NCBI RefSeq assembly: GCF_009728995.1
Contig: NZ_VTZW01000010.1
Span: 124,001 to 188,000, forward strand
DNA length: 64,000 nucleotides
From: Streptomonospora sp. PA3
Lineage (GTDB): Bacteria > Actinomycetota > Actinomycetes > Streptosporangiales > Streptosporangiaceae
Direction of reading: 5' to 3'
Shown: in pieces, positions 1 through 7,697 of the stretch
Layout of the letters: the number at the start of each line of letters is the position of its first letter
How positions within the stretch are numbered: the stretch's first letter is position 1
Position numbers and translations under genes: made by a program
The notes under the pieces: generated by a model
Databases searched by the model: none
Told to the model about the DNA's origin: nothing
The model's input: only the letters and a program-made list of their open reading frames with translations

Positions 1-504
1 ACCGTGCCGGCCGAGTCGGTGACCACCTTCGTGGTCGAAGGGGTGTCCGGTGTCGCCGAGGACGCCGCGCTCGTCCAGCCGGGCCACGACTACCGGCTGA
101 CCGGCGTGCAGAGCGGCAAGGCGCTCACCGCGACCGACGACGGCACCGCCGCCGTCATCCGCGGCACCGAGCCCGGCGACGAGGCGCAGCTCTGGGACAT
201 CGCGAAGGTGACCGAGGGCACCGACAACCGCCAGCGCTACGTGCTGACCAACGAGGCCACCGGCCGGCGCCTGGCCGTGCGCGGCGACTCCCTGGTCCTC
301 AAGCCGGCCCACGGCCGGGCGGGCGCGGTCGCCCAGTGGACCATGTCCACGACCGGCGACGGCTCCTGGACCTTCGTCAACCGGGCCACGGGCGAGCTGA
401 TCGACGTCGCCGGCCAGGCGACCGAGGACGGCTCGGAGGTCTCGGTCTGGCAGCCCACCTCGGGCCCCAACCAGCGCTGGGAGATCACCGACACCGACGC
501 GTGA
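1..504 (+). CDS. C-terminal part of a secreted glycoside hydrolase (GH30-like) with a ricin-B lectin domain (partial)
   Basis: The reading frame is open from the window edge, so the gene starts upstream; the GTG at 4 is probably internal. Residues 1-15 (PAESVTTFVVEGVSG) look like the closing beta-strand of the beta-sandwich that ends GH30 enzymes. The remaining ~145 residues form a ricin-B/CBM13-like beta-trefoil: YRLTGVQSGKALTA, then WTFVNRATGELIDVAGQATEDG, then a final QPTSGPNQRWEI repeat of the QxW type. Such modules bind xylan, galactose or glucan on an extracellular enzyme. The catalytic domain is not in the window, so the GH30 assignment is inference; the lectin domain is the firm part. 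A perfect 17-bp hairpin follows at 585-627. Confidence 0.75.
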   Translation, partial: TVPAESVTTFVVEGVSGVAEDAALVQPGHDYRLTGVQSGKALTATDDGTAAVIRGTEPGDEAQLWDIAKVTEGTDNRQRYVLTNEATGRRLAVRGDSLVLKPAHGRAGAVAQWTMSTTGDGSWTFVNRATGELIDVAGQATEDGSEVSVWQPTSGPNQRWEITDTDA

Positions 505-584
505 CGACCTGATCCCCTGCACCGCGCCGTGGCGCCGCACGGCGGTGCCCCGGCGCGGTGGGCGCTCTCCATGGGTCGGGGGCG

Positions 585-627
585 CCCCGGCGCGGCCGGC
601 TACCCCTCCGAGCCGGCCGCGCCGGGG
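585..627. terminator. Strong hairpin between convergent genes
   Basis: Perfect 17-bp stem (585-601 with 611-627, CCCCGGCGCGGCCGGCT in the left arm) with a 9-base loop. It lies between the lectin-tailed hydrolase and the minus-strand gene ending at 636, and can serve both strands. There is no T-tract, as is common in high-GC actinomycetes. Confidence 0.7.
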
Positions 628-635
628 CCGGGGTG

Positions 636-917
636 TCACCCTCGGGGCGTGCGCAGGGACGGGGGGACCCAGCCCCAGCGCAGGGACCGCTCGGTGACGG
701 TCAGGTGGTTGATCAGCTCGATGAGCCAGCGCCGCTGCTCGTGGACGTCGGCGGCGCCCATGCGCAGCCGGGCCTGGACACCCGGGGCGAGCGTGATGGT
801 GAAGACCCGGCTCGGCGCGTCGAAGCAGATGTCGAGTCCGTCGGTGTGCGGGCTGTCGATGACCGTGGGTTCGTGGTGGTCGCCGTGCGGGGCGCCCTCG
901 GGCTGTGGGGCGGTCAT
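636..917 (-). CDS. Small hypothetical protein coupled to the anti-sigma-like ATPase
   Basis: A 93-residue protein of unknown function. I chose the ATG at 917 because it overlaps the TGA of the upstream ATPase gene (914-917, ATGA), which implies translational coupling. The longer open frame to 998 would overlap that gene by 85 bases. The C-terminal half has a recognisable pattern (DICFDAPSRVFTITLAPG, then RRWLIELINHLTVTERSL) and could be a compact alpha/beta domain. No known motif or membrane segment is visible. Its position downstream of an HATPase gene suggests a partner or target in the same regulatory pathway. Confidence 0.6.
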   Translation of the reverse strand: MTAPQPEGAPHGDHHEPTVIDSPHTDGLDICFDAPSRVFTITLAPGVQARLRMGAADVHEQRRWLIELINHLTVTERSLRWGWVPPSLRTPRG

Positions 918-1417
918 GGGCGCATCACCGCCTGGGGTACCGGGGGTATCGCGGGTGCCGGGGACGGGCATCGGGCGAGCGTGAAGGAGAGGCCGCACCC
1001 CTCGGGCCGGACGCCCCAGGTGTCGGCGAAGGCGTCGATCAGCAGGAGGCCGCGCCCGGACTCGTCGTCGCCGCCGGGTGTGCCGAGAGTGGGGACGGTG
1101 GCGGCGCCCTCGTCCTCGACGTCGACGGTGAGCGCGTCGCCGCCTATGTGCACCCGGACGGTGAACGTGCCGCCCGGCCGGCTTCCCGACGCCGTGTGGC
1201 GCACGGCGTTGGTGGCGGCCTCCGACAGCAGCAGCGCGGCGGTGGAGGCGGTCGACTCCGGTACCGGCGGGTCACTCGCCCGGGAGAGAAGGCACTCCAG
1301 CCAGTGGCGTGCGTCGGAGACGCCGGTGCGGCGTCCGGGGAACGTGCGGCTGCGGGTGCGCGTACGGGAGCGGACGCGCGTGCGGGAGGGATTGCGGGTG
1401 CGGGCGGCGGCGGTCAT
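914..1417 (-). CDS. ATP-binding protein, RsbW/SpoIIAB-like HATPase (anti-sigma type)
   Basis: A 167-residue protein with a single histidine-kinase-type ATPase fold: the N box LLLSEAATNAVRH, the G1-type box DVEDEGAATVP, and a G2-like ESGRGLLLIDAFADTWGV. Actinomycetes carry many such anti-sigma/regulatory kinases, usually next to XRE-DUF397 pairs as here. I chose the ATG at 1417 because GGGGAGG stands a few bases upstream and the ATG overlaps the stop of the preceding small gene (ATGA). The N-terminus is a run of Arg/Thr repeats (about residues 5-30), probably disordered. The target sigma or antagonist cannot be named from the sequence. Confidence 0.8.
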   Translation of the reverse strand: MTAAARTRNPSRTRVRSRTRTRSRTFPGRRTGVSDARHWLECLLSRASDPPVPESTASTAALLLSEAATNAVRHTASGSRPGGTFTVRVHIGGDALTVDVEDEGAATVPTLGTPGGDDESGRGLLLIDAFADTWGVRPEGCGLSFTLARCPSPAPAIPPVPQAVMRP

Positions 1418-1629
1418 CGCACACCTCCCCAGAACAGCGTGAAGTCGGGGAGGCGGGAGAAGCCCGAGACGAACAGCTCGCCGCGCTCCTGGATGAGCAG
1501 GACATAGGGCCGGATCCGGGAGGAGAGAGCGTGCCGCGGCCGGTAGCGGCGGCGGGAGCGGGGCGGTTGTGGCGACGGTGGCGGTGGTTGAGCGGTTCGG
1601 GTCCGAATTGGGCCGATAGGGTTGCACAT
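1414..1629 (-). CDS. Small conserved protein at the head of the anti-sigma operon
   Basis: A 71-residue ORF starting at the ATG at 1629, with GGTGGAG just upstream. Its TGA overlaps the ATG of the ATPase gene (ATGA at 1414-1417). The N-terminal half is Pro/Arg-rich. The C-terminal half (RPYVLLIQERGELFVSGFSR, then LPDFTLFWGGVR) is hydrophobic and looks folded. The coupling to two further genes argues that it is real. I do not recognise the family. Confidence 0.5.
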   Translation of the reverse strand: MCNPIGPIRTRTAQPPPPSPQPPRSRRRYRPRHALSSRIRPYVLLIQERGELFVSGFSRLPDFTLFWGGVR

Positions 1630-1765
1630 GGGTCTCCACCTGGTGTTTGCAGGTTGGGGGTCAAGGCCCTGGTCGGTGTGGCTGCACCGGCCGGGGCCGT
1701 TTTCCTGATGGGCTCCACAATGCCTTCCGGCGTATCGGACGGCCATAACCACTACAGCACTATGT

Positions 1766-1788
1766 AATTCCGCGGAACGTGTGGAATT
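1766..1788. promoter_or_regulatory. Inverted repeats in the divergent promoter region
   Basis: Between the minus-strand ATPase operon and the XRE gene there is a perfect 10-bp palindrome TTCCGCGGAA (1768-1777). It sits inside a wider inverted pair, AATTCC (1766-1771) and GGAATT (1783-1788). The stretch is AT-richer than its surroundings and lies 30-50 bases before the XRE start, so it is a candidate autoregulatory operator. Confidence 0.4.
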
Positions 1789-1816
1789 CTGTGGCCGCTC
1801 TGGGCAACAATGTGGC

Positions 1817-2626
1817 ATGGATTACGACGGGCAGGACCCGTGGGCGAGCTTCCGATCTGAGGTGAGGAAGCTGCGCTCTCAGTCTGGGTTTACGCAGGTC
1901 AGGCTCGGTAAGGCAACTCAGATGTCGAGTTCGCTGCTTTCCGCGATCGAGACGGGAACAAGAACCCCGAAACGGTCCCATGCGGAAATTCTGGACACAG
2001 CATTCTCCACAGGCGGACGACTTACACGCCTGTGGCTAGACATCAACGACTCGCTGGACGTTCCGGAGTGGTGGCGCAACATCAGCCTGCTCGAACGCGA
2101 AGCGATCGAGATCAGCGAATACCACATGACCTTGATCCCGGGTCTCCTGCAGACCCCTGAATACGCCCGTACATCAATGCGCCTCGGCCGCCGGTGGGAT
2201 CCCCAGTCAGTCATCGATCGTGACGTCGAAGCCCGAGCAGCCCGATTCTCACAGCTTCGGGACGATGTATGCCTGTGGTTCGTGGTGGATGAGTATGCCC
2301 TCACCAGAGTGGTCGGCAGTGAACGGGTCATGTCCTCGCAGCTAGATCACATCCTGACAGCCATAGAGGACAACAGGGTCCGCTTCCAAGTCATCACACA
2401 GCCTGCCCCACACCACCCCGGCATGAGCGGTCCGGTTCGCATATTGGACTTCGAAGACCGGAATCCTGTGGCACTCGTCGAGCATCTGATGGGTGAGGAG
2501 GTCATCCAGAGAGCTGACCCGGTACGCAAGTGCAGAAGCCTGTTCGGCGCATTGCAGGCCGAGGCCCTATCACCCACGGACTCTGCGAAGATGATCAAGA
2601 CGATCAGAGAGGATGTCGCTACATGA
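1817..2626 (+). CDS. XRE-family regulator with C-terminal DUF5753
   Basis: A 269-residue protein. Residues ~10-65 form an XRE helix-turn-helix (LRSQSGFTQVRLGKATQMSS, then LLSAIETGTRTP). The rest is DUF5753, with the landmark YHMTLIPGLLQTPEYAR. The family is abundant in actinomycetes, usually beside a DUF397 partner as here, and is thought to control development or secondary metabolism. I prefer the ATG at 1817 (MDYDGQDPW) over an upstream ATG at 1781 because family members start close to the HTH. Its TGA overlaps the ATG of the DUF397 gene. Confidence 0.9.
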   Translation: MDYDGQDPWASFRSEVRKLRSQSGFTQVRLGKATQMSSSLLSAIETGTRTPKRSHAEILDTAFSTGGRLTRLWLDINDSLDVPEWWRNISLLEREAIEISEYHMTLIPGLLQTPEYARTSMRLGRRWDPQSVIDRDVEARAARFSQLRDDVCLWFVVDEYALTRVVGSERVMSSQLDHILTAIEDNRVRFQVITQPAPHHPGMSGPVRILDFEDRNPVALVEHLMGEEVIQRADPVRKCRSLFGALQAEALSPTDSAKMIKTIREDVAT

Positions 2627-2862
2627 GAGAGATGCAGTGGCATAAGAGCAGCTACAGCGGTGGGAGCACCGGCAACTGCCTGGAGGCGAGCTGGCACAAG
2701 TCCAGCCACAGCAACGGGACAGGCGCCAACTGCGTCGAGGTGGCCACTCCCACCTCCTCCGTCCTCATCCGCGACACCCAGCACCGCCCCCTCGGCCACC
2801 TGGACTTCCCCGCCTCCGAGTGGGCGGCCTTCCTCACCGCCGCCAAGGCCGCCGAGCTGTAG
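2623..2862 (+). CDS. DUF397 protein with a duplicated core motif
   Basis: A 79-residue partner of the upstream XRE-DUF5753 protein, ATGA-coupled to it. The DUF397 signature WxKSSxSxxxGxNCVEVA normally occurs once. Here its N-terminal part occurs twice: WHKSSYSGGSTGNCLEAS directly followed by WHKSSHSNGTGANCVEVA. The C-terminal FPASEWAAFLTAAK is typical of the family. The protein ends 20 bases before the convergent hydrolase gene. Confidence 0.9.
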   Translation: MREMQWHKSSYSGGSTGNCLEASWHKSSHSNGTGANCVEVATPTSSVLIRDTQHRPLGHLDFPASEWAAFLTAAKAAEL

Positions 2863-2882
2863 CCCGACCCGCCTCCACTCCC

Positions 2883-3782
2883 CTACCCCGCGAGAAACCC
2901 GGTGAGGTGGTCGGCCACCTGGTCGGGCAGCTCCTCTTGGAGGGTGTGCCCGCAGGCCAAACCGTGGCCGTCCACCGATCCGGTCGACACCTCGCGCCAG
3001 GTCTCCAGCACGTCGTAGGTCCGGCCCACCGTGCCGTTCGCGCCCCACAGCGCCAGCAAGGGCTGTGTCAGCAGCCGGCCCGCCTCCCCGTCCTCGCGGT
3101 CGTGGTCGAGATCGATGCCCGCGGCGGCGCGGTAGTCCTCGCAGACCGCGTGCACCATGCGCGGGTCGCGGTAGCAGCGCAGGTACTCCTGCACCAGGTC
3201 CTCCGCTGGCACGCCTTCCGTACGGCTCTGCCCGCTCAGGTGCATGCGCAGGTAGGTCTCGGTGGCCCCGGCGATCATCTCCTCGGGCAGCGGCTCGGGC
3301 TGGATCAGGAAGAACCACCAGAAGTACCGGGTGGCGAAGTCGCGGTCGGCGCGCGCGTACATGGTCGCGGTGGGTGCGATGTCGAGCACCGCCAGCCGCT
3401 CGACCGCGTCGGGGTGGTCCAGCGCCATCCGGTGCGCGACCCGCCCGCCCCGGTCGTGCCCGACCACGGCGAAGTGCCGGTGGCCGAGCTCCCACATCAC
3501 CGCCACCTGGTCCGCGGCCATCGCCCGCTTGCTGTAGGGGGCGTGGTCGCCGCCGCTGTCGGGCTTGGCGGAGTCGCCGTAGCCCCGTAGGTCGGTCGCG
3601 ACGACGGTGAACCGCTCCGCCAGCACGGGCGCCACGGCCCGCCAGGTGGCGTGCGTCTGCGGGTGCCCGTGCAGCAGCAGGACCGGCGGCCCGCTGCCGC
3701 CGATGGCCGCGCGGATCCCGATGCCGTCCCCGGCAGCGATCTCGGCCGCGTGGAAGCCGGGTATCAGGGTCGTGGGGGCCAC
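2883..3782 (-). CDS. Alpha/beta hydrolase, fluoroacetate/haloacetate-dehalogenase-like
   Basis: A cytosolic alpha/beta hydrolase of ~299 residues. Visible: the oxyanion region LLLHGHPQ, then DLRGYGDSAKP, a nucleophile elbow GHDRGG with Asp as nucleophile, MALDHPD, LAVLDIAPT, and a late GH as candidate catalytic His. This pattern matches haloacetate dehalogenases. The halide-binding His-Trp pair of those enzymes (YWHW) reads YFWW here, so defluorination is doubtful; an epoxide or ester substrate is possible. I chose the GTG at 3782 because GGAGGAG lies just upstream; in-frame starts at 3815 (ATG) and 3824 (GTG) have poorer ribosome sites. Confidence 0.8.
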   Translation of the reverse strand: MAPTTLIPGFHAAEIAAGDGIGIRAAIGGSGPPVLLLHGHPQTHATWRAVAPVLAERFTVVATDLRGYGDSAKPDSGGDHAPYSKRAMAADQVAVMWELGHRHFAVVGHDRGGRVAHRMALDHPDAVERLAVLDIAPTATMYARADRDFATRYFWWFFLIQPEPLPEEMIAGATETYLRMHLSGQSRTEGVPAEDLVQEYLRCYRDPRMVHAVCEDYRAAAGIDLDHDREDGEAGRLLTQPLLALWGANGTVGRTYDVLETWREVSTGSVDGHGLACGHTLQEELPDQVADHLTGFLAG

Positions 3783-4394
3783 GTCTCCTCCAAATCGACG
3801 GCGGGACCACTCCATGCTCGGCACCCAGAGGGCTGACGCGCCGAAACCCTACTCCTCGCCTGTCCGGCACCCCGCCCCGGCCGAACGCCGCCGCGCTCAT
3901 CCGGCTCCGCCTGTCACAGTCGCGCCCGAAGAACCGCGGTGGCCGTCCGGCGCAGCCACCCACCGTCCGTTGACGAGGGAGACGGCCAACGCGCGACACG
4001 AGAAGAAGGTGGCCGGGTCCGGCCGGGTGGGAATGATCGGGATGGCGCGGCGGGTAAACCCCGGCGCCTCGGGGGGCGTCTTCCTGGGAAGACGTCGGCC
4101 GAGCTGGCCCAACGCTCCTGCGCACGGCACCGGGCGCCGCCCATCCGGGCGCCCGGAACCCCCGGACCGGCGGCGTGCCCGGGCTTCACAGCCTTCTCAG
4201 ACTTTCCCGAATCGGTTGTTAATCCGGTTAACAGTCGCTAGCTTTGACCCTCCAAGGCTCGACTACCGCCGGTATCCAGGCCCGCCCCCACCCTCCGACC
4301 GCGCCCGCAGTTCGGCCCGGCCGGTCCGTGGCCGCGGCGCTCACTGCACCCCGCGCGGTCGGCAGCCGCAGAGAGCGTCAGCAGGAAGCCCTCC
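3783..4394. other. Gene-poor spacer ahead of the DISARM operon
   Basis: About 570-610 bases without a convincing gene. A minus-strand open frame at 3897-4130 has no ribosome site and no recognisable domain. The first ~350 bases are very GC-rich. The last ~200 (from about 4190) become AT-richer and hold the promoter candidate at 4217-4244, leaving a leader of about 150 bases before drmD. Confidence 0.5.
4217..4244 (+). promoter_or_regulatory. Candidate DISARM promoter with an overlapping palindrome
   Basis: TTGTTA (4217-4222) and TAGCTT (4239-4244) are spaced 16 bases, a plausible sigma-70-type -35/-10 pair. A perfect inverted repeat GTTAA-TCCGG-TTAAC (4218-4232) overlaps the -35, as a repressor operator would. 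The regulator is not evident nearby. The consensus match is moderate (4/6 and 3/6). Confidence 0.4.
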
Positions 4395-7300
4395 ATGCCC
4401 CAAACAGCCCAGCCGACCCAGCCCCTGCCCGAGCCCGACTCCCTCGTCGCCGTGCGCGGGCAGAAATGGGTCGTCAGCAGCGTCGAACCCGGCCCCGACG
4501 CCGACGCCGACGCCAACCCGGACGCCCGGCGCACCGTCGTCACCCTGCAGAGCGTCGAGGACGGCCGCTACGGCGACACCCTCGACGTCATCTGGGAGAT
4601 CGAGCCCGGCCGCCAGATCCTCCCCAGCGGATCGCTGCCCGACGTCTCCCCCGACCACTACGACCCGCCCGAGCGCCTGGCCGCGTTCCTGGACTCGGTG
4701 CGCTGGTCGGCCGTCACCTCCGCCGACGTGCGCACCCTCCAGGCGCCCTTCCGCTCCGGGGTGGCGATCGAGGACTACCAACTGGAGCCGGTCGCCCGCG
4801 CCGTCGCCGCGCCCCGCGTGAACCTGCTGCTGGCCGACGACGTCGGCCTGGGCAAGACCATCGAAGCCGGGCTGGTCGCCCAAGAGCTGCTGCTGCGCCA
4901 CCGCAGCCAGCGCATCATGATCGTCTGCCCCGCCGGACTCACGGCGAAGTGGAAGGACGAGATGTTCGAGAAGTTCGGTCTGGACTTCACGATCATCGAC
5001 TCCGACCGCTGCGCCCAGGTGCGCAAGGACCTCGGCAGCGCCGCCAACCCCTTCAAGGTCTACCCGCTGACCATCGTCAGCCTGCCCTGGCTGCGCGGCG
5101 CCAAGGCCCAGCGCCTGCTCGACGAGGTACTGCCCGCCGGCCACGACTCCGCCGGACCCGCCCACGAGCGCGCGTTCGACCTGCTCATCCTGGACGAGGC
5201 GCACCACGTCGCCCCCGCCGCGCCCAAGCAGGTCTACGCGGTGGACTCCCAGCAGACCAAGCTCATCCGCCGCCTGGCCCCGCACTTCACCCACCGGCTG
5301 TTCCTGTCGGCCACCCCGCACAACGGCTACCAGGCGTCGTTCACCGCACTGCTGGAGATCCTGGACGACCAGCGCTTCGCCCGCGGCGTGCCCGCGGACC
5401 GCGCCGCGATCAAGGAGACGGTGGTGCGCCGCCTCAAGCGCGACATCACCGACGCCGACGGCAACCCGCGCTTCGCCGAGCGCGACGCCCGCGCGATCCC
5501 GGTCGCCTACCCCGACGACGAGCGCGAGATCCACGGCCTGCTGACCCGCTTCGCCCGGCTGCGCCGCGACAAGCTCACCACCAAGGGCGGGCGCAAGGCC
5601 ATCGACCTGGTCACGCTGCTGCTGAAGAAGCGGCTGTTCTCCAGCCCCGCGGCGTTCGCGCACACCGTGCAGGTCTACCTGGAGACGCTGCGCTCGCGCA
5701 CCCGCGGGCAGGCCGGCCTCGTCGACGACGAGCCGCCCGAGTGGCTGGACGACTTCTTCGACGACGTCGCCGCCTACGACGACGAGGAGCTGGCCCAGGC
5801 CGAGGACGACGCGCTGGACCGCACCCGCCCCCTCCAGCCCGACGCCGACGAGGACGAGGAGTCGCTGCTGGGCCGGATGCTGGACTGGGCGCTGGCCCAC
5901 GAGGCCCAGCCCGACGCCAAGGCGCGGGAGCTGATCACCTACCTCACCGCCGTGTGCAAGCCCGGCGACCACTGGACCGACGAGCGCGTGGTGGTCTTCA
6001 CCGAGTACCGCGACACCCTGGACTGGCTGCGCGACCTGCTGCGCCAACAGGGCCTGGGCGGCGACCGGGTGGAGGTGCTGCACGGCGGCATAGCCACCGA
6101 CGAGCGCGAGCGGCTGCGGCTGGCGTTCCAGAAGGACCCCGCCGAGCACCCGGTGCGCATCCTGCTGGCCACCGACGCCGCCAGCGAGGGCATCGACCTC
6201 CAGCGGCACTGCCACCGGCTGGTGAACTACGACATCCCGTTCAACCCGAACAAGCTGGAGCAGCGGATCGGCCGCATCGACCGCTACGGCCAGACGCAGC
6301 GGCCCGAGGTGCGCCACTTCGTGGGCACCGGCTGGGAGGGCGCCGTCGACTCCTACGAGGCCGACCTGGAGTTCCTGTCCCGCGTGGCCACCAAGGTCGC
6401 GCGGATGGAGGAGGACCTGGGCTCGGTCAACGCCGTGCTGTCGGAGGCGGTGCAGCGGCGCATGCTGGGCCAGCGCGCGGACGTGGACGTGGCCGCCGCG
6501 GGCAAGGGCAGGGACAACCTGCCCGCCGAGTCGAACGTCAGCGAGCAGGTGCGCCGGGTGCGCGCCGAGCTGGAGCGGACGGTGGACGAGCTGGGGCTGC
6601 GCCCGCAGCGGGTCAAGCGGGTGGTCGACACGGCCCTGGAACTGGCCCGCCAGCAGCCGCTGCGCCCCCACGTGGACGAGAAGCACCTGGCGGAGGGGCT
6701 GTACGAGGTCCCGGCGCTGACCGGCTCGTGGGTGCGCGCCACCGCCGGGCTGACGGAGAAGCTGGCGGGGGCGAGGCCCGAGGCCGGATCCGGGGCGGAC
6801 TCCGGGCCGGACTCCGCGGCGGCTTCCGGGACCGGCGACGGGAAGCGGAACGGCACCGGCGACGGCGGTGCCCGCGGCGCCAAGCGCGCGCAGCCGCGCC
6901 AGCTTCCGGTGACCTTCGACCAGGAGGTCGCGCGCGGCCGCGACGACGTCGTGCTGGCCCACCTCAACCACCCGCTGGTCGCGATGTCCACCCGGCTGCT
7001 GCGCGCCGCCGTCTCCAACGACCGGGTCGGCCTGGACCGGGTCACCGCCGTGGTCAGCGACGACCCGGCGCTGGAGGACGTGCTCGTGGGCGCCTACTCC
7101 CGGTTCGTGCTGGTCGGCGCGGACGGCGTGCGGCTGCACGAGGAGGTGCTGGAGGCCGGCGGCTGGGCGCCCGCCGAGGGCCGCTTCCGGCGGCTGGAGA
7201 ACCTGGGCACGCTGCGCGGCATCCTCGACCGGGCGCTGACCGAGGGCCGCCCGCTGCCCGAGCCGGTGTGGCGCCGCATCGCCAAGCGCTGGCCGCGGGT

Positions 7301-7697
7301 GGACGACGGGCTGCTCAACGCCATCGAATGGCGCAAGCAGACGCGGCAGGAGTCGCTGCACAAGCGCCTGGAGCAGCGCGAGCAGGCCGAGCGCGACCGC
7401 GTGAACAGCGTCATCGACCACTTCGCCGCCACGCTGCGCGAAGCGCTGGCCGAGGGCTCCGACGACGCCGAGGACGCCCTGTTCAGCGCCGCCGACGTGC
7501 GCGAGACCAACCAGACGCGCGAGGAGCGCGAGCAGTACCGCAAGGACCGGGCCAACTGGGAGCGCAGGCTGGCCGAGCTGGACACCGAGCGCCGGCGCGA
7601 GCTGGACGCGGTCGCCGCCCGCTACAGCCGCCAGGAGCCGCACTCCTTCCCCGTCGCCGTCGTCTTCGTCGTTCCCCAGCGGGAGGCCACCCGATGA
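4395..7697 (+). CDS. drmD: DISARM SNF2-family helicase DrmD (class 1)
   Basis: A 1100-residue SF2/SNF2-like DNA translocase, the class-1-specific helicase of DISARM anti-phage systems. Residues ~140-155 hold Walker A (DDVGLGKT); DEAH is at ~267-270 (LLILDEAHH), motif III is LFLSATPHNG, and the C-terminal lobe has VVFTEYRDTLDWL, EGIDLQ and a motif VI of QRIGRIDRYGQ. The tail is long, Arg/Glu-rich and partly coiled coil (residues ~940-1090), with a low-complexity Gly/Ala/Asp insert at ~795-835. It is the first gene of the operon and its TGA overlaps the drmMI ATG. In DISARM this protein acts with the methylase and DrmABC to block invading DNA that lacks the host mark. Confidence 0.93.
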   Translation: MPQTAQPTQPLPEPDSLVAVRGQKWVVSSVEPGPDADADANPDARRTVVTLQSVEDGRYGDTLDVIWEIEPGRQILPSGSLPDVSPDHYDPPERLAAFLDSVRWSAVTSADVRTLQAPFRSGVAIEDYQLEPVARAVAAPRVNLLLADDVGLGKTIEAGLVAQELLLRHRSQRIMIVCPAGLTAKWKDEMFEKFGLDFTIIDSDRCAQVRKDLGSAANPFKVYPLTIVSLPWLRGAKAQRLLDEVLPAGHDSAGPAHERAFDLLILDEAHHVAPAAPKQVYAVDSQQTKLIRRLAPHFTHRLFLSATPHNGYQASFTALLEILDDQRFARGVPADRAAIKETVVRRLKRDITDADGNPRFAERDARAIPVAYPDDEREIHGLLTRFARLRRDKLTTKGGRKAIDLVTLLLKKRLFSSPAAFAHTVQVYLETLRSRTRGQAGLVDDEPPEWLDDFFDDVAAYDDEELAQAEDDALDRTRPLQPDADEDEESLLGRMLDWALAHEAQPDAKARELITYLTAVCKPGDHWTDERVVVFTEYRDTLDWLRDLLRQQGLGGDRVEVLHGGIATDERERLRLAFQKDPAEHPVRILLATDAASEGIDLQRHCHRLVNYDIPFNPNKLEQRIGRIDRYGQTQRPEVRHFVGTGWEGAVDSYEADLEFLSRVATKVARMEEDLGSVNAVLSEAVQRRMLGQRADVDVAAAGKGRDNLPAESNVSEQVRRVRAELERTVDELGLRPQRVKRVVDTALELARQQPLRPHVDEKHLAEGLYEVPALTGSWVRATAGLTEKLAGARPEAGSGADSGPDSAAASGTGDGKRNGTGDGGARGAKRAQPRQLPVTFDQEVARGRDDVVLAHLNHPLVAMSTRLLRAAVSNDRVGLDRVTAVVSDDPALEDVLVGAYSRFVLVGADGVRLHEEVLEAGGWAPAEGRFRRLENLGTLRGILDRALTEGRPLPEPVWRRIAKRWPRVDDGLLNAIEWRKQTRQESLHKRLEQREQAERDRVNSVIDHFAATLREALAEGSDDAEDALFSAADVRETNQTREEREQYRKDRANWERRLAELDTERRRELDAVAARYSRQEPHSFPVAVVFVVPQREATR

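Noticed and set aside
3897-4130. 77-codon minus-strand frame upstream of DISARM
   Set aside because: No ribosome site and a Pro/Arg-rich composition typical of chance frames in GC-rich DNA.
4341-7643. Very long minus-strand open frame (1100 codons) opposite drmD
   Set aside because: Its length mirrors drmD in the opposite phase, a normal result of GC-biased third positions; it has no domains and no ribosome site.
4244-7693. Upstream extension of the drmMI frame to 4244
   Set aside because: This part is Arg/Pro-rich shadow translation of drmD; the real start is the ATG at 7694 in the ATGA overlap.
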